Shown: positions 6,451-14,048 of the stretch, in pieces
Layout: each line of letters opens with the position of its first letter
Numbering within the stretch: position 1 is the stretch's first letter
Assembly: GCA_934130105.1 (NCBI GenBank)
Contig: CAKOXL010000027.1
Coordinates: 1-16,013 of the forward strand
Direction: 5' to 3'
Length of the DNA: 16,013 nt
From: an uncultured Bacilli bacterium
GTDB taxonomy: Bacteria; Bacillota_I; Bacilli_A; RF39; UBA660
The notes under the pieces: generated by a model
What the model was told of the DNA's origin: nothing
The model's database searches: none
Seen by the model: only the letters and a program-made list of their open reading frames with translations
Program-made: the position numbers and the translations under genes

Positions 6451-8592
6451 TTATATCAACTCTATTTCTTCTTTATCTTTATCATGATTTTCTTCTACTT
6501 TTTTCAGTATCTCAAAATCAATTGTTTCCTCTTCCTTAGAAGCTCTAACCACTTTTACGATAACTCTATCTCCCATTGCATATTTAGTCTTTGTCTTTTC
6601 ACCAGTTACACTCATACTCTTTTCATCATAATGGAAAAATTCTTTTAAATCAGCTAGACGGCATAATCCCTCAATTAAATTATCTAACTGAACAAATATA
6701 CCAAAGTTAGTAATACCAGATATCATTCCTTCAAATTCTTCTCCTATATGATCTTCCATATATTCAGCCATTTTCATATCATCAACTTCACGTTCACAAT
6801 TAACACTAGCTCTTTCACGACTAGAAGCAATATCAGCAACAATTGGTAATTTTTCCTCCCAATGACTAATTGTTTCACTACTTAAATCATGTTGAAATAA
6901 ATAGGTACGTAAAAGTCTATGAACAGTAGTATCTGGATATCTTCTAATTGGCGAAGTAAAATGTGTATAACACTTACTAGCAAGTCCATAATGTCCCAAA
7001 TTTTCAGGCTTATAAACTGCTTTTTGCATACTACGAAGCAATAAACTAGATAAAATCTTAAACTCTTTTTTATCCTTTAAGAAATTAAGTAACCCCTGTA
7101 CTGCTTTGGGATTATTATCTTTCATGTTTCCCTTATAAACATAACCAAGTGTACCTATATAAGATAAAAAGTCATGAATTCTTTCTTCCTTTGGTACTTC
7201 ATGAACACGATAAATAAATGGAAGTTCCATATAGAAAATATGAGTAGCAACGCATTCATTCGCAATAATCATAAAGTCTTCTATCATGTTTTCGCCAACT
7301 CCACGATCTCTTAACACAATATCGGTAGGATGACATTTATCATCAACAATTATTTTAGCTTCATCTACATCAAAATCTAAGTACCCACGATTAATTTTAC
7401 TTTTACGTAAAATCTTAGCTAACTCGCCCATCATTCTCAAATCTTTTTCAAATTCTTCATAACCACTAGGTACGATATTATTTTCTAAAATACTATTAAC
7501 ATTTTTATATGTCATCTTTTTACGTGATTTAATGAAGCTCTCAAAAATATCATAGTTAACTATTTTGCCATTATTATCAATTTCCATAACACAAGAGATG
7601 GCTAAACGAATCTCTCCCTCATTTAAAGAACAAATACCATTAGAAAGTTGATGAGGTATCATAGGAATAACACGATCAACTAAATAAACACTAGTACCTC
7701 TATCCATAGCATTAACATCAAGTGCTGAACCTTCTTTTACATAATAACTAACATCAGCAATATGAACACCCAATTCATAATTACCATTTTCAAGCTTTTG
7801 AATAGAAACAGCGTCATCAATATCTTTAGTATCATCGCCATCTATCGTAAAAATTACCTTATCAGTTAAATCACGTCTTCCAATTTTATCTTTTTCACTA
7901 ACTGAACTAGGAATATGCTTTAATTCTTCAATTACCTCATCTGGAAAAGTATCACTAATATTATACTTATAAACAATTGATAAAATATCTACACCAGGAT
8001 CATTCTTATGACCTAAAATCTTTACAACTTCACCTTTATAAGTATTGCCATCAACCTGTGATAGTAATCTAACTTGAACTTTATGCCCATCTACTGCTCC
8101 ATGAATAAAATCAGGTTCAATAATAACATTCATTTTTAACTTATCTTCATCTAAAATCAAATGTCCTATCTTATCTTTTAAATAAAATTCACCAACTACA
8201 AACTTTAACTCACGATCTAAAATTTTTAAAATTCTACCCTCTAACTTATTCTTTTCTTTTCTACCAGTAACTTCAGCTACTACTAAATCATTATGTAAAG
8301 CTCCATTCATATTAGATGCATCAATATAAATATCTTCTTCATCTGGAATTTCAACAAAACCAAATCCTTTTCGGTTAACTCTTAAAATACCCTTCTTTAA
8401 AGGGCTTCTATCAAAAGTCATATAATTACCTTTATTGGTTCTATAAATTGTATACTCAGAACACATTTTGTTAATAGTATCTTCCAACTCACGAAAATCA
8501 TCGCTTGTTTTTAATTCAAGCAAATGATCTATTTCCTGAATACTTAAAGCTTTATTCTTGCGATTAAGTAATTCTAACACTCTTTCTTCCAA
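6451..8592 (-). CDS. rnr: Ribonuclease R (3'-5' exoribonuclease, RNB family)
   Basis: RNase R degrades structured RNA from the 3' end and removes nonstop mRNA during trans-translation. The 713 residues are family-typical. The order is an N-terminal helix-turn-helix region (1-60), cold-shock domains (about 65-125 and 130-190), the RNB catalytic domain (about 240-570) and a C-terminal S1 domain (about 618-697). The catalytic acidic cluster DGDDTKDIDDA is at 251-261 and FTSPIRRYPD is at 545-554. The tail after S1 is short and acidic, unlike the Lys-rich tail of many homologues. The start is TTG at 8590-8592, with AGGTGG at good spacing; no better ATG exists. It heads the rnr-capA-smpB operon with its own promoter at 8621-8649. 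Linkage of rnr, smpB and secG is usual in Bacillota. Confidence 0.97.
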   Translation of the reverse strand: MEERVLELLNRKNKALSIQEIDHLLELKTSDDFRELEDTINKMCSEYTIYRTNKGNYMTFDRSPLKKGILRVNRKGFGFVEIPDEEDIYIDASNMNGALHNDLVVAEVTGRKEKNKLEGRILKILDRELKFVVGEFYLKDKIGHLILDEDKLKMNVIIEPDFIHGAVDGHKVQVRLLSQVDGNTYKGEVVKILGHKNDPGVDILSIVYKYNISDTFPDEVIEELKHIPSSVSEKDKIGRRDLTDKVIFTIDGDDTKDIDDAVSIQKLENGNYELGVHIADVSYYVKEGSALDVNAMDRGTSVYLVDRVIPMIPHQLSNGICSLNEGEIRLAISCVMEIDNNGKIVNYDIFESFIKSRKKMTYKNVNSILENNIVPSGYEEFEKDLRMMGELAKILRKSKINRGYLDFDVDEAKIIVDDKCHPTDIVLRDRGVGENMIEDFMIIANECVATHIFYMELPFIYRVHEVPKEERIHDFLSYIGTLGYVYKGNMKDNNPKAVQGLLNFLKDKKEFKILSSLLLRSMQKAVYKPENLGHYGLASKCYTHFTSPIRRYPDTTVHRLLRTYLFQHDLSSETISHWEEKLPIVADIASSRERASVNCEREVDDMKMAEYMEDHIGEEFEGMISGITNFGIFVQLDNLIEGLCRLADLKEFFHYDEKSMSVTGEKTKTKYAMGDRVIVKVVRASKEEETIDFEILKKVEENHDKDKEEIELI

Positions 8593-8620
8593 AAAATACC
8601 ACCTGACTCTCTCTATTTAT

Positions 8621-8649
8621 ATTATAGACGAAAAAATAAATACATACAA
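8621..8649 (-). promoter_or_regulatory. Promoter of rnr-capA-smpB
   Basis: Minus strand: -35 TTGTAT (8644-8649), 17-nt spacer, -10 TATAAT (8621-8626). The predicted start is near 8614, about 22 nt before the rnr start codon. It lies immediately after the secG terminator, so rnr is transcribed separately from secG. Confidence 0.75.
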
Positions 8650-8650
8650 C

Positions 8651-8673
8651 AAAAAAAGAACCAAACAGGTTCT
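8651..8673 (-). terminator. Rho-independent terminator after secG
   Basis: In minus-strand RNA AGAACC (8668-8673) pairs with GGUUCU (8657-8662) around UGUUU, a perfect 6-bp stem followed by a U run down to 8651. It begins about 10 nt past the secG stop codon. Confidence 0.9.
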
Positions 8674-8683
8674 CTTTACACTC

Positions 8684-8899
8684 TTAAATAAATTCCATAA
8701 TAAAACTAATAATAAAAAAGCTCATACCCAAAATAAACGTAATTCTAGTAATAATTAATTCACTACCTCTTTCCTTACGATTAGAAAAAAGGGCTGAATT
8801 ACCACCTGATATAATTTGTGCACCGCTTTCTGCTTTGTTGCTTTGTAGTAATACAATTATAATTAATAAAATGGAAATAACTAATAATAATTTCTGCAT
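8684..8899 (-). CDS. secG: Protein translocase subunit SecG
   Basis: SecG is the small third subunit of the SecYEG membrane channel. I start it at ATG 8897-8899, preceded by GGAGG at correct spacing. An upstream in-frame extension to 8932 would add 11 residues without a ribosome site and cover the likely promoter. The 71-residue product fits the family (about 70-78). It has two membrane segments, about residues 2-20 and 49-69, joined by the typical loop LLQSNKAESGAQIISGG followed by NSALF and RKERGSE. It sits between tspO and rnr, ends at a strong terminator, and has a possible promoter of its own at 8923-8952. secG next to rnr and smpB is common in Bacillota. Confidence 0.93.
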   Translation of the reverse strand: MQKLLLVISILLIIIVLLQSNKAESGAQIISGGNSALFSNRKERGSELIITRITFILGMSFFIISFIMEFI

Positions 8900-8922
8900 A
8901 AATACCTCCATAACTAAGTGTA

Positions 8923-8952
8923 AGTTTAACATATAAATAAAATAAAATCAAT
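8923..8952 (-). promoter_or_regulatory. Possible promoter of secG
   Basis: Minus strand: TTGATT (8947-8952), 18-nt spacer, TAAACT (8923-8928) with TG in the extended -10 position. The -10 match is only moderate, and in such AT-rich DNA chance matches are common. The start would lie near 8916, within the 80-nt gap between tspO and secG, where I see no clear terminator. Confidence 0.45.
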
Positions 8953-8978
8953 TATGTAGTGCATTTTTTTAATATAGA

Positions 8979-9446
8979 TTAAAAGAGATTAATTAAATAA
9001 ACTGCTAAATTTAAAAAAGCAGCAAAAATAAGCCATAAAAGATACGGTATTTGTAAATAGGCACTAATTTTAGATATATTGTAAAATGATTTAATCATTA
9101 TAACAACAAACCAAATAAGTAATAATATCCAAATAAATGATAATAAATAGAACCTAAAGACAAAAAAGATAAAACTCCACAATAAATTAATTAATAACTG
9201 TGTTCCATAAATAAAAAGGGCATTATTTTTATCATTATCACAAGAAATAATTATTAAGTATGAAGATATCCCCATCAGAATATAAAGAATAGTCCAGACA
9301 ATAGGAAACAAAATACCTGGTGGAGCAAAGCTTGGTAAAGATATTTCATAATAATTATTAAATGGGGCAGTTAAAAAACCAACAAAACTACCTAAAAAAA
9401 GAGGAATTAAAATACTAAATAGTAACGGTTTAATCTGTATTTTCAT
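8979..9446 (-). CDS. tspO: TspO/MBR family membrane protein
   Basis: It belongs to the TspO/peripheral benzodiazepine receptor family, five-helix membrane proteins that bind porphyrins and other hydrophobic ligands. The 155 residues fit the family. Five hydrophobic segments are visible at about 8-28, 44-66, 78-97, 99-118 and 128-152. Family motifs are LPSFAPPGILFPIVWTILY, YILMGISSYL, LLINLLWSFIFF and the final LQIPYLLWLIFAAFLNL. The ATG has an AGGTGA site. It lies between eno, which has its own terminator, and secG. I see no convincing promoter in the 77-nt gap upstream (9447-9523) and no terminator downstream, so it may share a transcript with secG. The cellular role in this organism is unknown; nothing nearby concerns tetrapyrroles. 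Confidence 0.93.
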   Translation of the reverse strand: MKIQIKPLLFSILIPLFLGSFVGFLTAPFNNYYEISLPSFAPPGILFPIVWTILYILMGISSYLIIISCDNDKNNALFIYGTQLLINLLWSFIFFVFRFYLLSFIWILLLIWFVVIMIKSFYNISKISAYLQIPYLLWLIFAAFLNLAVYLINLF

Positions 9447-9513
9447 ACTATCACCTAATAAAATATATGAAAATAACGAGCGATAATTACTATCAAAATG
9501 TAATAAAACACAT

Positions 9514-9539
9514 AAAAAAAGAACTATTTTTCAAGTTCT
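9514..9539 (-). terminator. Terminator overlapping the 3' end of eno
   Basis: In minus-strand RNA AGAACU (9534-9539) pairs with AGUUCU (9520-9525) around an 8-nt loop, followed by six U (9514-9519). The stem's first arm is made of the last sense codons of eno and its second arm overlaps the TAG stop (9524-9526), so coding and termination signals are superimposed. Confidence 0.8.
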
Positions 9540-10756
9540 TCTTCAATTCTCATTAATTGATTATATTTACAAATTCTATCAGTTCTAGACATACTACCTG
9601 TTTTAATTTGTCCTAAATCAAGTCCAACTGCTAAATCAGCAATAGTAGTATCTTCTGTTTCTCCACTTCTATGAGAAATAACAGTACTATAACCATTTTT
9701 TCTAGCTAAATCAATAGTTTCAAGTGTTTCAGTAATTGTACCAATTTGATTAACTTTTAATAAGATAGCATTACCTGCATGATGATCGATTCCCATTTGT
9801 AGGCACTCTTTATTTGTTACAAATAAATCATCACCAACTAATTGAATTTTATCACCAAGTCTACTAGTAATTTTACTAAATCCTTCCCAATCATTTTCAT
9901 CAACTGGATCTTCAATAGAAATAATAGGATATTTTGAGACTAATTCTTCATAGAAATCAATAAGTTCATCAGTAGTTAAACTACGTCCTTCACCAACTAA
10001 ATTGTATTTACCAGTTTCTTTATCATAGAATTCACTTGCTGCAACATCAATAGCGATATTAACATCTTTTCCTGGAACGTAACCAGCTTTATTAATTGCT
10101 TCCATGATAAGTTCAAAACCTTCACTGTTAGATTGTAAGTCTGGAGCAAATCCACCCTCATCACCTACACCAGTAGCTAAACCTTTACTATTTAATACTT
10201 TCTTTAAATTATGAAATACTTCAGCACCAATTCTAACACGATCATGAATTGTATCAGCCATTGGAATAATCATAAATTCTTGAAAATCAAGTTTATTATC
10301 TGCATGAGCACCACCATTAATGATATTCATCATAGGTCTAGGTAATGTAGTACCATTTCCAATATAACGATAAAGTGGTAAACCTTTTTGATTAGCACTA
10401 GCCTTCATAGCAGCCATACTAATACCTAAAATAGCATTAGCACCGTATTTAGACTTAGTCTTAGTTCCATCAGCATTTATCATAGCATAATCAAGTTCTC
10501 TTTGATTTTCAGCATCCATTCCAATTACTAAATCACGAAGTGGTCCGTTTACATTAGCAACAGCATTTAAAACACCTTTACCCATAAAACGAGTTCCACC
10601 ATCACGCATTTCTAGTGCTTCTCTTTCGCCAGTTGATGCACCACTTGGTACTGCTGCACGACCTAAAGTACCATCCTCTAAGATAACATCTACTTCAACA
10701 GTAGGATTACCTCTTGAATCTAATATTTCTCTACCTTTTACATCGATAATTTTCAT
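9524..10756 (-). CDS. eno: Enolase (phosphopyruvate hydratase)
   Basis: Enolase interconverts 2-phosphoglycerate and phosphoenolpyruvate in glycolysis and needs Mg2+. Motifs are intact: REILDSRGNPTVEVDV, VPSGASTGEREALEMRDGG, HADNKLDFQEFMI, GDEGGFAPDL, ISIEDPVDENDWEGF, VGDDLFVTN, LLKVNQIGTITET, SHRSGETEDTTIADLAVG and IKTGSMSRTDR. I choose ATG 10754-10756, which has AAAGGAG at suitable spacing, over the in-frame TTG two codons upstream. This gives 410 residues, against a usual 428-432. The protein stops at QLMRIEEELEK, without the last 15-20 residues found in most homologues. The other glycolytic genes often found beside eno (gap, pgk, tpi, gpm) are not here. It follows murD with a 101-nt gap and ends at an overlapping terminator. 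Confidence 0.97.
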   Translation of the reverse strand: MKIIDVKGREILDSRGNPTVEVDVILEDGTLGRAAVPSGASTGEREALEMRDGGTRFMGKGVLNAVANVNGPLRDLVIGMDAENQRELDYAMINADGTKTKSKYGANAILGISMAAMKASANQKGLPLYRYIGNGTTLPRPMMNIINGGAHADNKLDFQEFMIIPMADTIHDRVRIGAEVFHNLKKVLNSKGLATGVGDEGGFAPDLQSNSEGFELIMEAINKAGYVPGKDVNIAIDVAASEFYDKETGKYNLVGEGRSLTTDELIDFYEELVSKYPIISIEDPVDENDWEGFSKITSRLGDKIQLVGDDLFVTNKECLQMGIDHHAGNAILLKVNQIGTITETLETIDLARKNGYSTVISHRSGETEDTTIADLAVGLDLGQIKTGSMSRTDRICKYNQLMRIEEELEK

Positions 10757-10813
10757 AATCAATTTCTCCTTTAAACATACATATTTTACACATTTTTTTA
10801 CTATAATATTCTT

Positions 10814-10835
10814 AAAAAATTATACCTAATAATCT
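10814..10835 (-). terminator. Possible AT-rich terminator after murD (overlaps a TATAAT)
   Basis: In minus-strand RNA AUUAU (10829-10833) pairs with AUAAU (10819-10823) around UAGGU. G-U and A-U pairs extend the stem, and a U run follows (10814-10818). The stem has almost no GC, so it is weak. The same bases contain TATAAT (10819-10824), but I find no good -35 box at 17-18 nt, so an eno promoter at this place is less convincing. The rest of the murD-eno gap holds no other clear signal. Confidence 0.35.
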
Positions 10836-10857
10836 ACAGTTACACTCACCAATCGTT

Positions 10858-12222
10858 CTACTTGCAACCACTATCCTTTAAATCCTGCACGTATTTTTTA
10901 AATTCTGCCCCGCGATCCTCACATTGCTTATATTGATCCCAAGATGCACTAGCAGGACTTAATAATATTATATCACCATCTTTACTTATATTCCAAGCAG
11001 TTTCAAAAGCATCTTTCAAAAATTCATATTGATAAGTAGGAATTTTCATGCTATCGCCAAATTCTTTAACTCTTTCGCGACAAGAACCAATAGCTATAAT
11101 TGCCTTAACATTGTTAACATAACCAGCTAGTTCATTAAAATCTTGGCCTCTTTCATAGCCACCTAAAAATAAAATGGTTGGTTGATTAAAAGAAGCTAAA
11201 GCAATCTGACAACATTTAATATTAGTGGCTTCTGTATCATTATAAAACTTTCTACCACCTACTTCATCTACAAACTCTAAACGATGTTCTACACCTTTAA
11301 ACTCTTTTAATACTTTACAGATAGAAAAATTACTAACTCCAAGTTCTTTAACAACTAAAATAGCTGCCATAATATTTTCATAATTATGATTTCCAATTAA
11401 TCTAACTTCATCTAAATTAACTATTTTTTCGTCATAATAATAAATAGCATTATCTTTTATATAAGCGCCATTAATTTGATTTTTACTAGAAAAATAACGA
11501 ACTGTTGATTTAATATCTTTAGTAATTAACATTGCTTCAGCATTTTCCATATTAGTAATCGCTATATCTTCTTTAGTTTGATTACTAAAAATCCTTTTTT
11601 TAACTTCCTTATAATGTTCATAAGTTTTCATAAACTCTAAATGTGCTTCACTAATATTCGTTAAAACCGCAATATTAGGATGGTACTCTTTAACATTTTC
11701 TAATTGTTGACAACTAATTTCATCAACAATAATATCATTTTCTTCCAATTTATCTAAAAAACTACATAGTGGATAACCAATATTACCAGCTAAATGTACT
11801 CTTCTTCCATCTTCTTTTATAAAATTATAAATAAGTGTGGTAGTAGTTGTTTTACCATTAGTACCAGTAATTCCTATCAACTTAATATTTTTATCTTTTG
11901 GCAATAACCTATAAGCAAGTTCTGTTTCATTCATAACTTCAATTCCTAAGTCTTCTGCTTTTAATACATATGGATGGTCAATTGGTACCCCCGGATTCTT
12001 TATCAAATACCTAAAACTATTATCTAGTAAATCATCAGGATGACTTCCAAAAACAAAATTTACTCCTAAGTCTCTTAACTCTTGTATTTTAATACTATCA
12101 TGTTTCTCTTCAGGATTACCATCATTAATAGTAACCTGATTATCTCTACTTCTTAAAAGCTTAGCTACTTCATAACCACTTCTAGCAAACCCAAGTATTA
12201 AAATTTTTTGATGTTCAAACAT
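10858..12222 (-). CDS. murD: UDP-N-acetylmuramoyl-L-alanine--D-glutamate ligase
   Basis: MurD adds D-glutamate to UDP-MurNAc-L-Ala in the cytoplasm using ATP, an essential peptidoglycan step, so the organism is expected to have a cell wall. The N-terminal nucleotide-sugar domain starts ILILGFARSGYEVAKLL. The ATP loop GITGTNGKTTTT is at about 117-128. EISCQQLENV, the variant NISEAHLE (family often DHLD or AHLD), the lysine of EVKKRIF at about 208 and HRLEFV follow. The C-terminal domain has NDTEATN where most homologues have NDSKATN, GGYERGQDF, and SPASASWDQYKQCEDRG. The length of 454 is normal. The ATG has AAGGTGA upstream. It is divergent from the ABC exporter genes (107-nt shared region), and no other division or cell-wall genes are next to it here. 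Confidence 0.96.
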   Translation of the reverse strand: MFEHQKILILGFARSGYEVAKLLRSRDNQVTINDGNPEEKHDSIKIQELRDLGVNFVFGSHPDDLLDNSFRYLIKNPGVPIDHPYVLKAEDLGIEVMNETELAYRLLPKDKNIKLIGITGTNGKTTTTTLIYNFIKEDGRRVHLAGNIGYPLCSFLDKLEENDIIVDEISCQQLENVKEYHPNIAVLTNISEAHLEFMKTYEHYKEVKKRIFSNQTKEDIAITNMENAEAMLITKDIKSTVRYFSSKNQINGAYIKDNAIYYYDEKIVNLDEVRLIGNHNYENIMAAILVVKELGVSNFSICKVLKEFKGVEHRLEFVDEVGGRKFYNDTEATNIKCCQIALASFNQPTILFLGGYERGQDFNELAGYVNNVKAIIAIGSCRERVKEFGDSMKIPTYQYEFLKDAFETAWNISKDGDIILLSPASASWDQYKQCEDRGAEFKKYVQDLKDSGCK

Positions 12223-12242
12223 AAATAATCACCTTCAAATTA

Positions 12243-12272
12243 ATTATACTATAAATAACATGAAAATCTGAA
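12243..12272 (-). promoter_or_regulatory. Possible promoter of murD
   Basis: Minus strand: -35 TTCAGA (12267-12272), 18-nt spacer, -10 TATAAT (12243-12248). The -10 box is perfect and the -35 box weaker. The predicted start is near 12236, 14 nt before the ATG. It shares the divergent region with the ABC exporter promoter. Confidence 0.55.
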
Positions 12273-12298
12273 TAAAATCTATAAATCTATAAAAAATA

Positions 12299-12307
12299 TG
12301 TTAAAAT
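12299..12307 (+). promoter_or_regulatory. Possible extended -10 promoter of the ABC exporter genes
   Basis: TG-T-TAAAAT at 12299-12307 gives an extended -10 with a 5/6 hexamer and a predicted start near 12314, shortly before the AGGTAGGA ribosome site of the first ABC gene. No good -35 box lies at 17 nt, so the call rests on the extended -10 alone. Confidence 0.4.
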
Positions 12308-12329
12308 TAAGAAAAAGGTAGGAAATAAT

Positions 12330-14048
12330 ATGAAATGGCTATTAAACGAAAACAAAAGATATAAAACAGAATGGATTTTATCTAATATAATTCTAATTTT
12401 ATTTGACTTTTGTTCAATTATTCCACCAATACTATTAGGCTACTTAATTGATAACGGATTAAGAGCAAATAATCAAAAATACACTCTATATCTTGGTCTT
12501 TTTATTATTGGATTTTCACTAATTCAACAAGCAGGTTCTTACTTTTCTTTGATTAAACTAGACTATACCTGTTACAAGATGGTATCTAATATTAAACAAA
12601 AATGCTATAAAAAACTAAATGAATTAGATTTAAATTTTTATCAAAATAATTCTCCTGGAGAGTTAATAACATTAATGACATCCGATATCTATGAGATAAA
12701 AAGACATTTAAGTTCTACAACCAAAACAATAGCCTACCTATCGCTAAGATTCCTAGGTTCATTTATATTTCTTCTATATATTAATTACAAATTAACTCTT
12801 CTTCTAATGATTCCAGTTCCTATTATCATATTGATTACCATTAAATATAAAAAAAGAACAAAACCAATGTATAAAGATATAAGAAATAAATTATCCCTTT
12901 TAAATAATCATATTCAAGATAATATTGAAGGAAATAAAGTAGTTAAAGCATTTGCTTGTGAAGAAAATGAAATAAATGAAATGGAAAAGAAAAATAAAGA
13001 ATATACCAATACTAAAATAAAAACAAACAATACTAGTAAATACTACCTTAGTTATATAAACTTTTTTACTAATAGTATAAATATTATATTCATTTTAGCA
13101 GGTGGTTATTTCTTAATAAATGATTCTCTAACTTTGGGAAATCTTGTTGTCTTTCAATCTTTATTAGGCTATCTAACTAGCCCATTTTTGAACATAGAAA
13201 ATATTATAGATAGAATTTTAAATTTCACCGTTTCCAAAGAAAGAATCTTACATTTGTTAGAAGCAAAATCATCAATAAAAAATGATAAGAATCTAAAAGT
13301 AGATTCATTATTAGTACCAATTACCTTTAAAAATGTTACTGTAAATTATAATAATACTGATGTTATTAAAAATATTAATTTTACTATTAACCCCGGCGAA
13401 ACAATAGCTTTTATTGGACCAACAGGAAGTGGAAAAAGTACTATTGCTAGCCTTCTTTTACGGTTTATAGATCCAAAAGATGGAGATATTTTTATCGATG
13501 GCAAGAATATAAAAGATTTTGATATAAAAAGTATTTGAGATAAAATAGGCTATGTACCACAACAACCATTTTTATTTTCAGATACTATTAAAAATAATAT
13601 ATGCTACAAAAATAATGATCTATCTGAAGAGGAAATCTTAAATATTGCTAATACTGCCAAATTAACTTATGTTGATAAATTAGAAAATGGATTTGAAACT
13701 ATTATAGGTGAAAAAGGTGTAGGTTTATCTGGCGGTGAAAAACAAAGATTATCTCTAGCAAGGGCTTTAGCCGTTAAACCAGAAATTTTAATACTAGATG
13801 ATATAACATCAGCTTTAGATATAGAAACTGAACAATCTATCACAGAAAACTTAAAACAAATAAATTATGTTAAAACTAAAATAATTATCGCTCAAAAAAC
13901 AGTTTCTGTAAAAGATGCAGATAGAATTTATGTAATTGGTAACAACCGTATTTTGGAACAAGGAACACACGAAGAACTGGTAAAAAATAAAAATTATTAT
14001 TACGAAATTTACAAAATTCAAAATGATTTAAAAGAAGGTGATGTATAA
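12330..14048 (+). pseudogene. ABC exporter half-transporter (degenerate-site subunit) interrupted by an in-frame TGA
   Basis: A fused membrane-ATPase half-transporter, probably one subunit of a heterodimeric multidrug-type exporter. The ATG follows AGGTAGGA. Six hydrophobic segments lie within residues about 18-290, then the ATPase domain with Walker A GPTGSGKST (363-371). Codon 403 (13536-13538) is TGA. Beyond it the same frame runs without other damage to TAA at 14046-14048, for 572 codons in all. It encodes DKIGYVPQQPFLF (Q-loop), LSGGEKQ (466-472), ILILDD (Walker B with Asp for the catalytic Glu) and IIIAQK (Gln for the H-loop His). These changes are normal for the non-catalytic half of an asymmetric pair. 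The paralogue has Arg (SLRSQI) where the TGA lies, so AGA or CGA to TGA is the simplest origin. Read literally, the product is 402 residues and lacks the signature and Walker B. Recent nonsense mutation, sequence error and TGA read as an amino acid all remain possible. Confidence 0.85.

Noticed and set aside
8558..8758. Plus-strand open frame across the rnr promoter and secG 3' end
   Set aside because: Low-complexity Lys/Asn-rich translation crossing a promoter, a terminator and parts of two real genes; no ribosome site.
8900..8932. Longer SecG starting at 8932
   Set aside because: It has no ribosome site, would overlap the likely promoter, and adds residues not found in SecG; the ATG at 8899 has GGAGG.
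9447..9523. Promoter for tspO
   Set aside because: TTGATA occurs, but no -10 box lies at 16-18 nt; matches in this AT-rich gap are not better than chance.
13750..13770. Reassignment of AGG from Arg, reported in some uncultured Bacilli
   Set aside because: The invariant Arg of the SLARAL segment after the ABC signature is encoded by AGG here, which fits normal Arg decoding.
13539..14048. Separate small ABC ATPase gene after the TGA
   Set aside because: The segment has no Walker A and no start with a ribosome site near its beginning, and is in exact frame with the upstream part, so it is the rest of the same gene.
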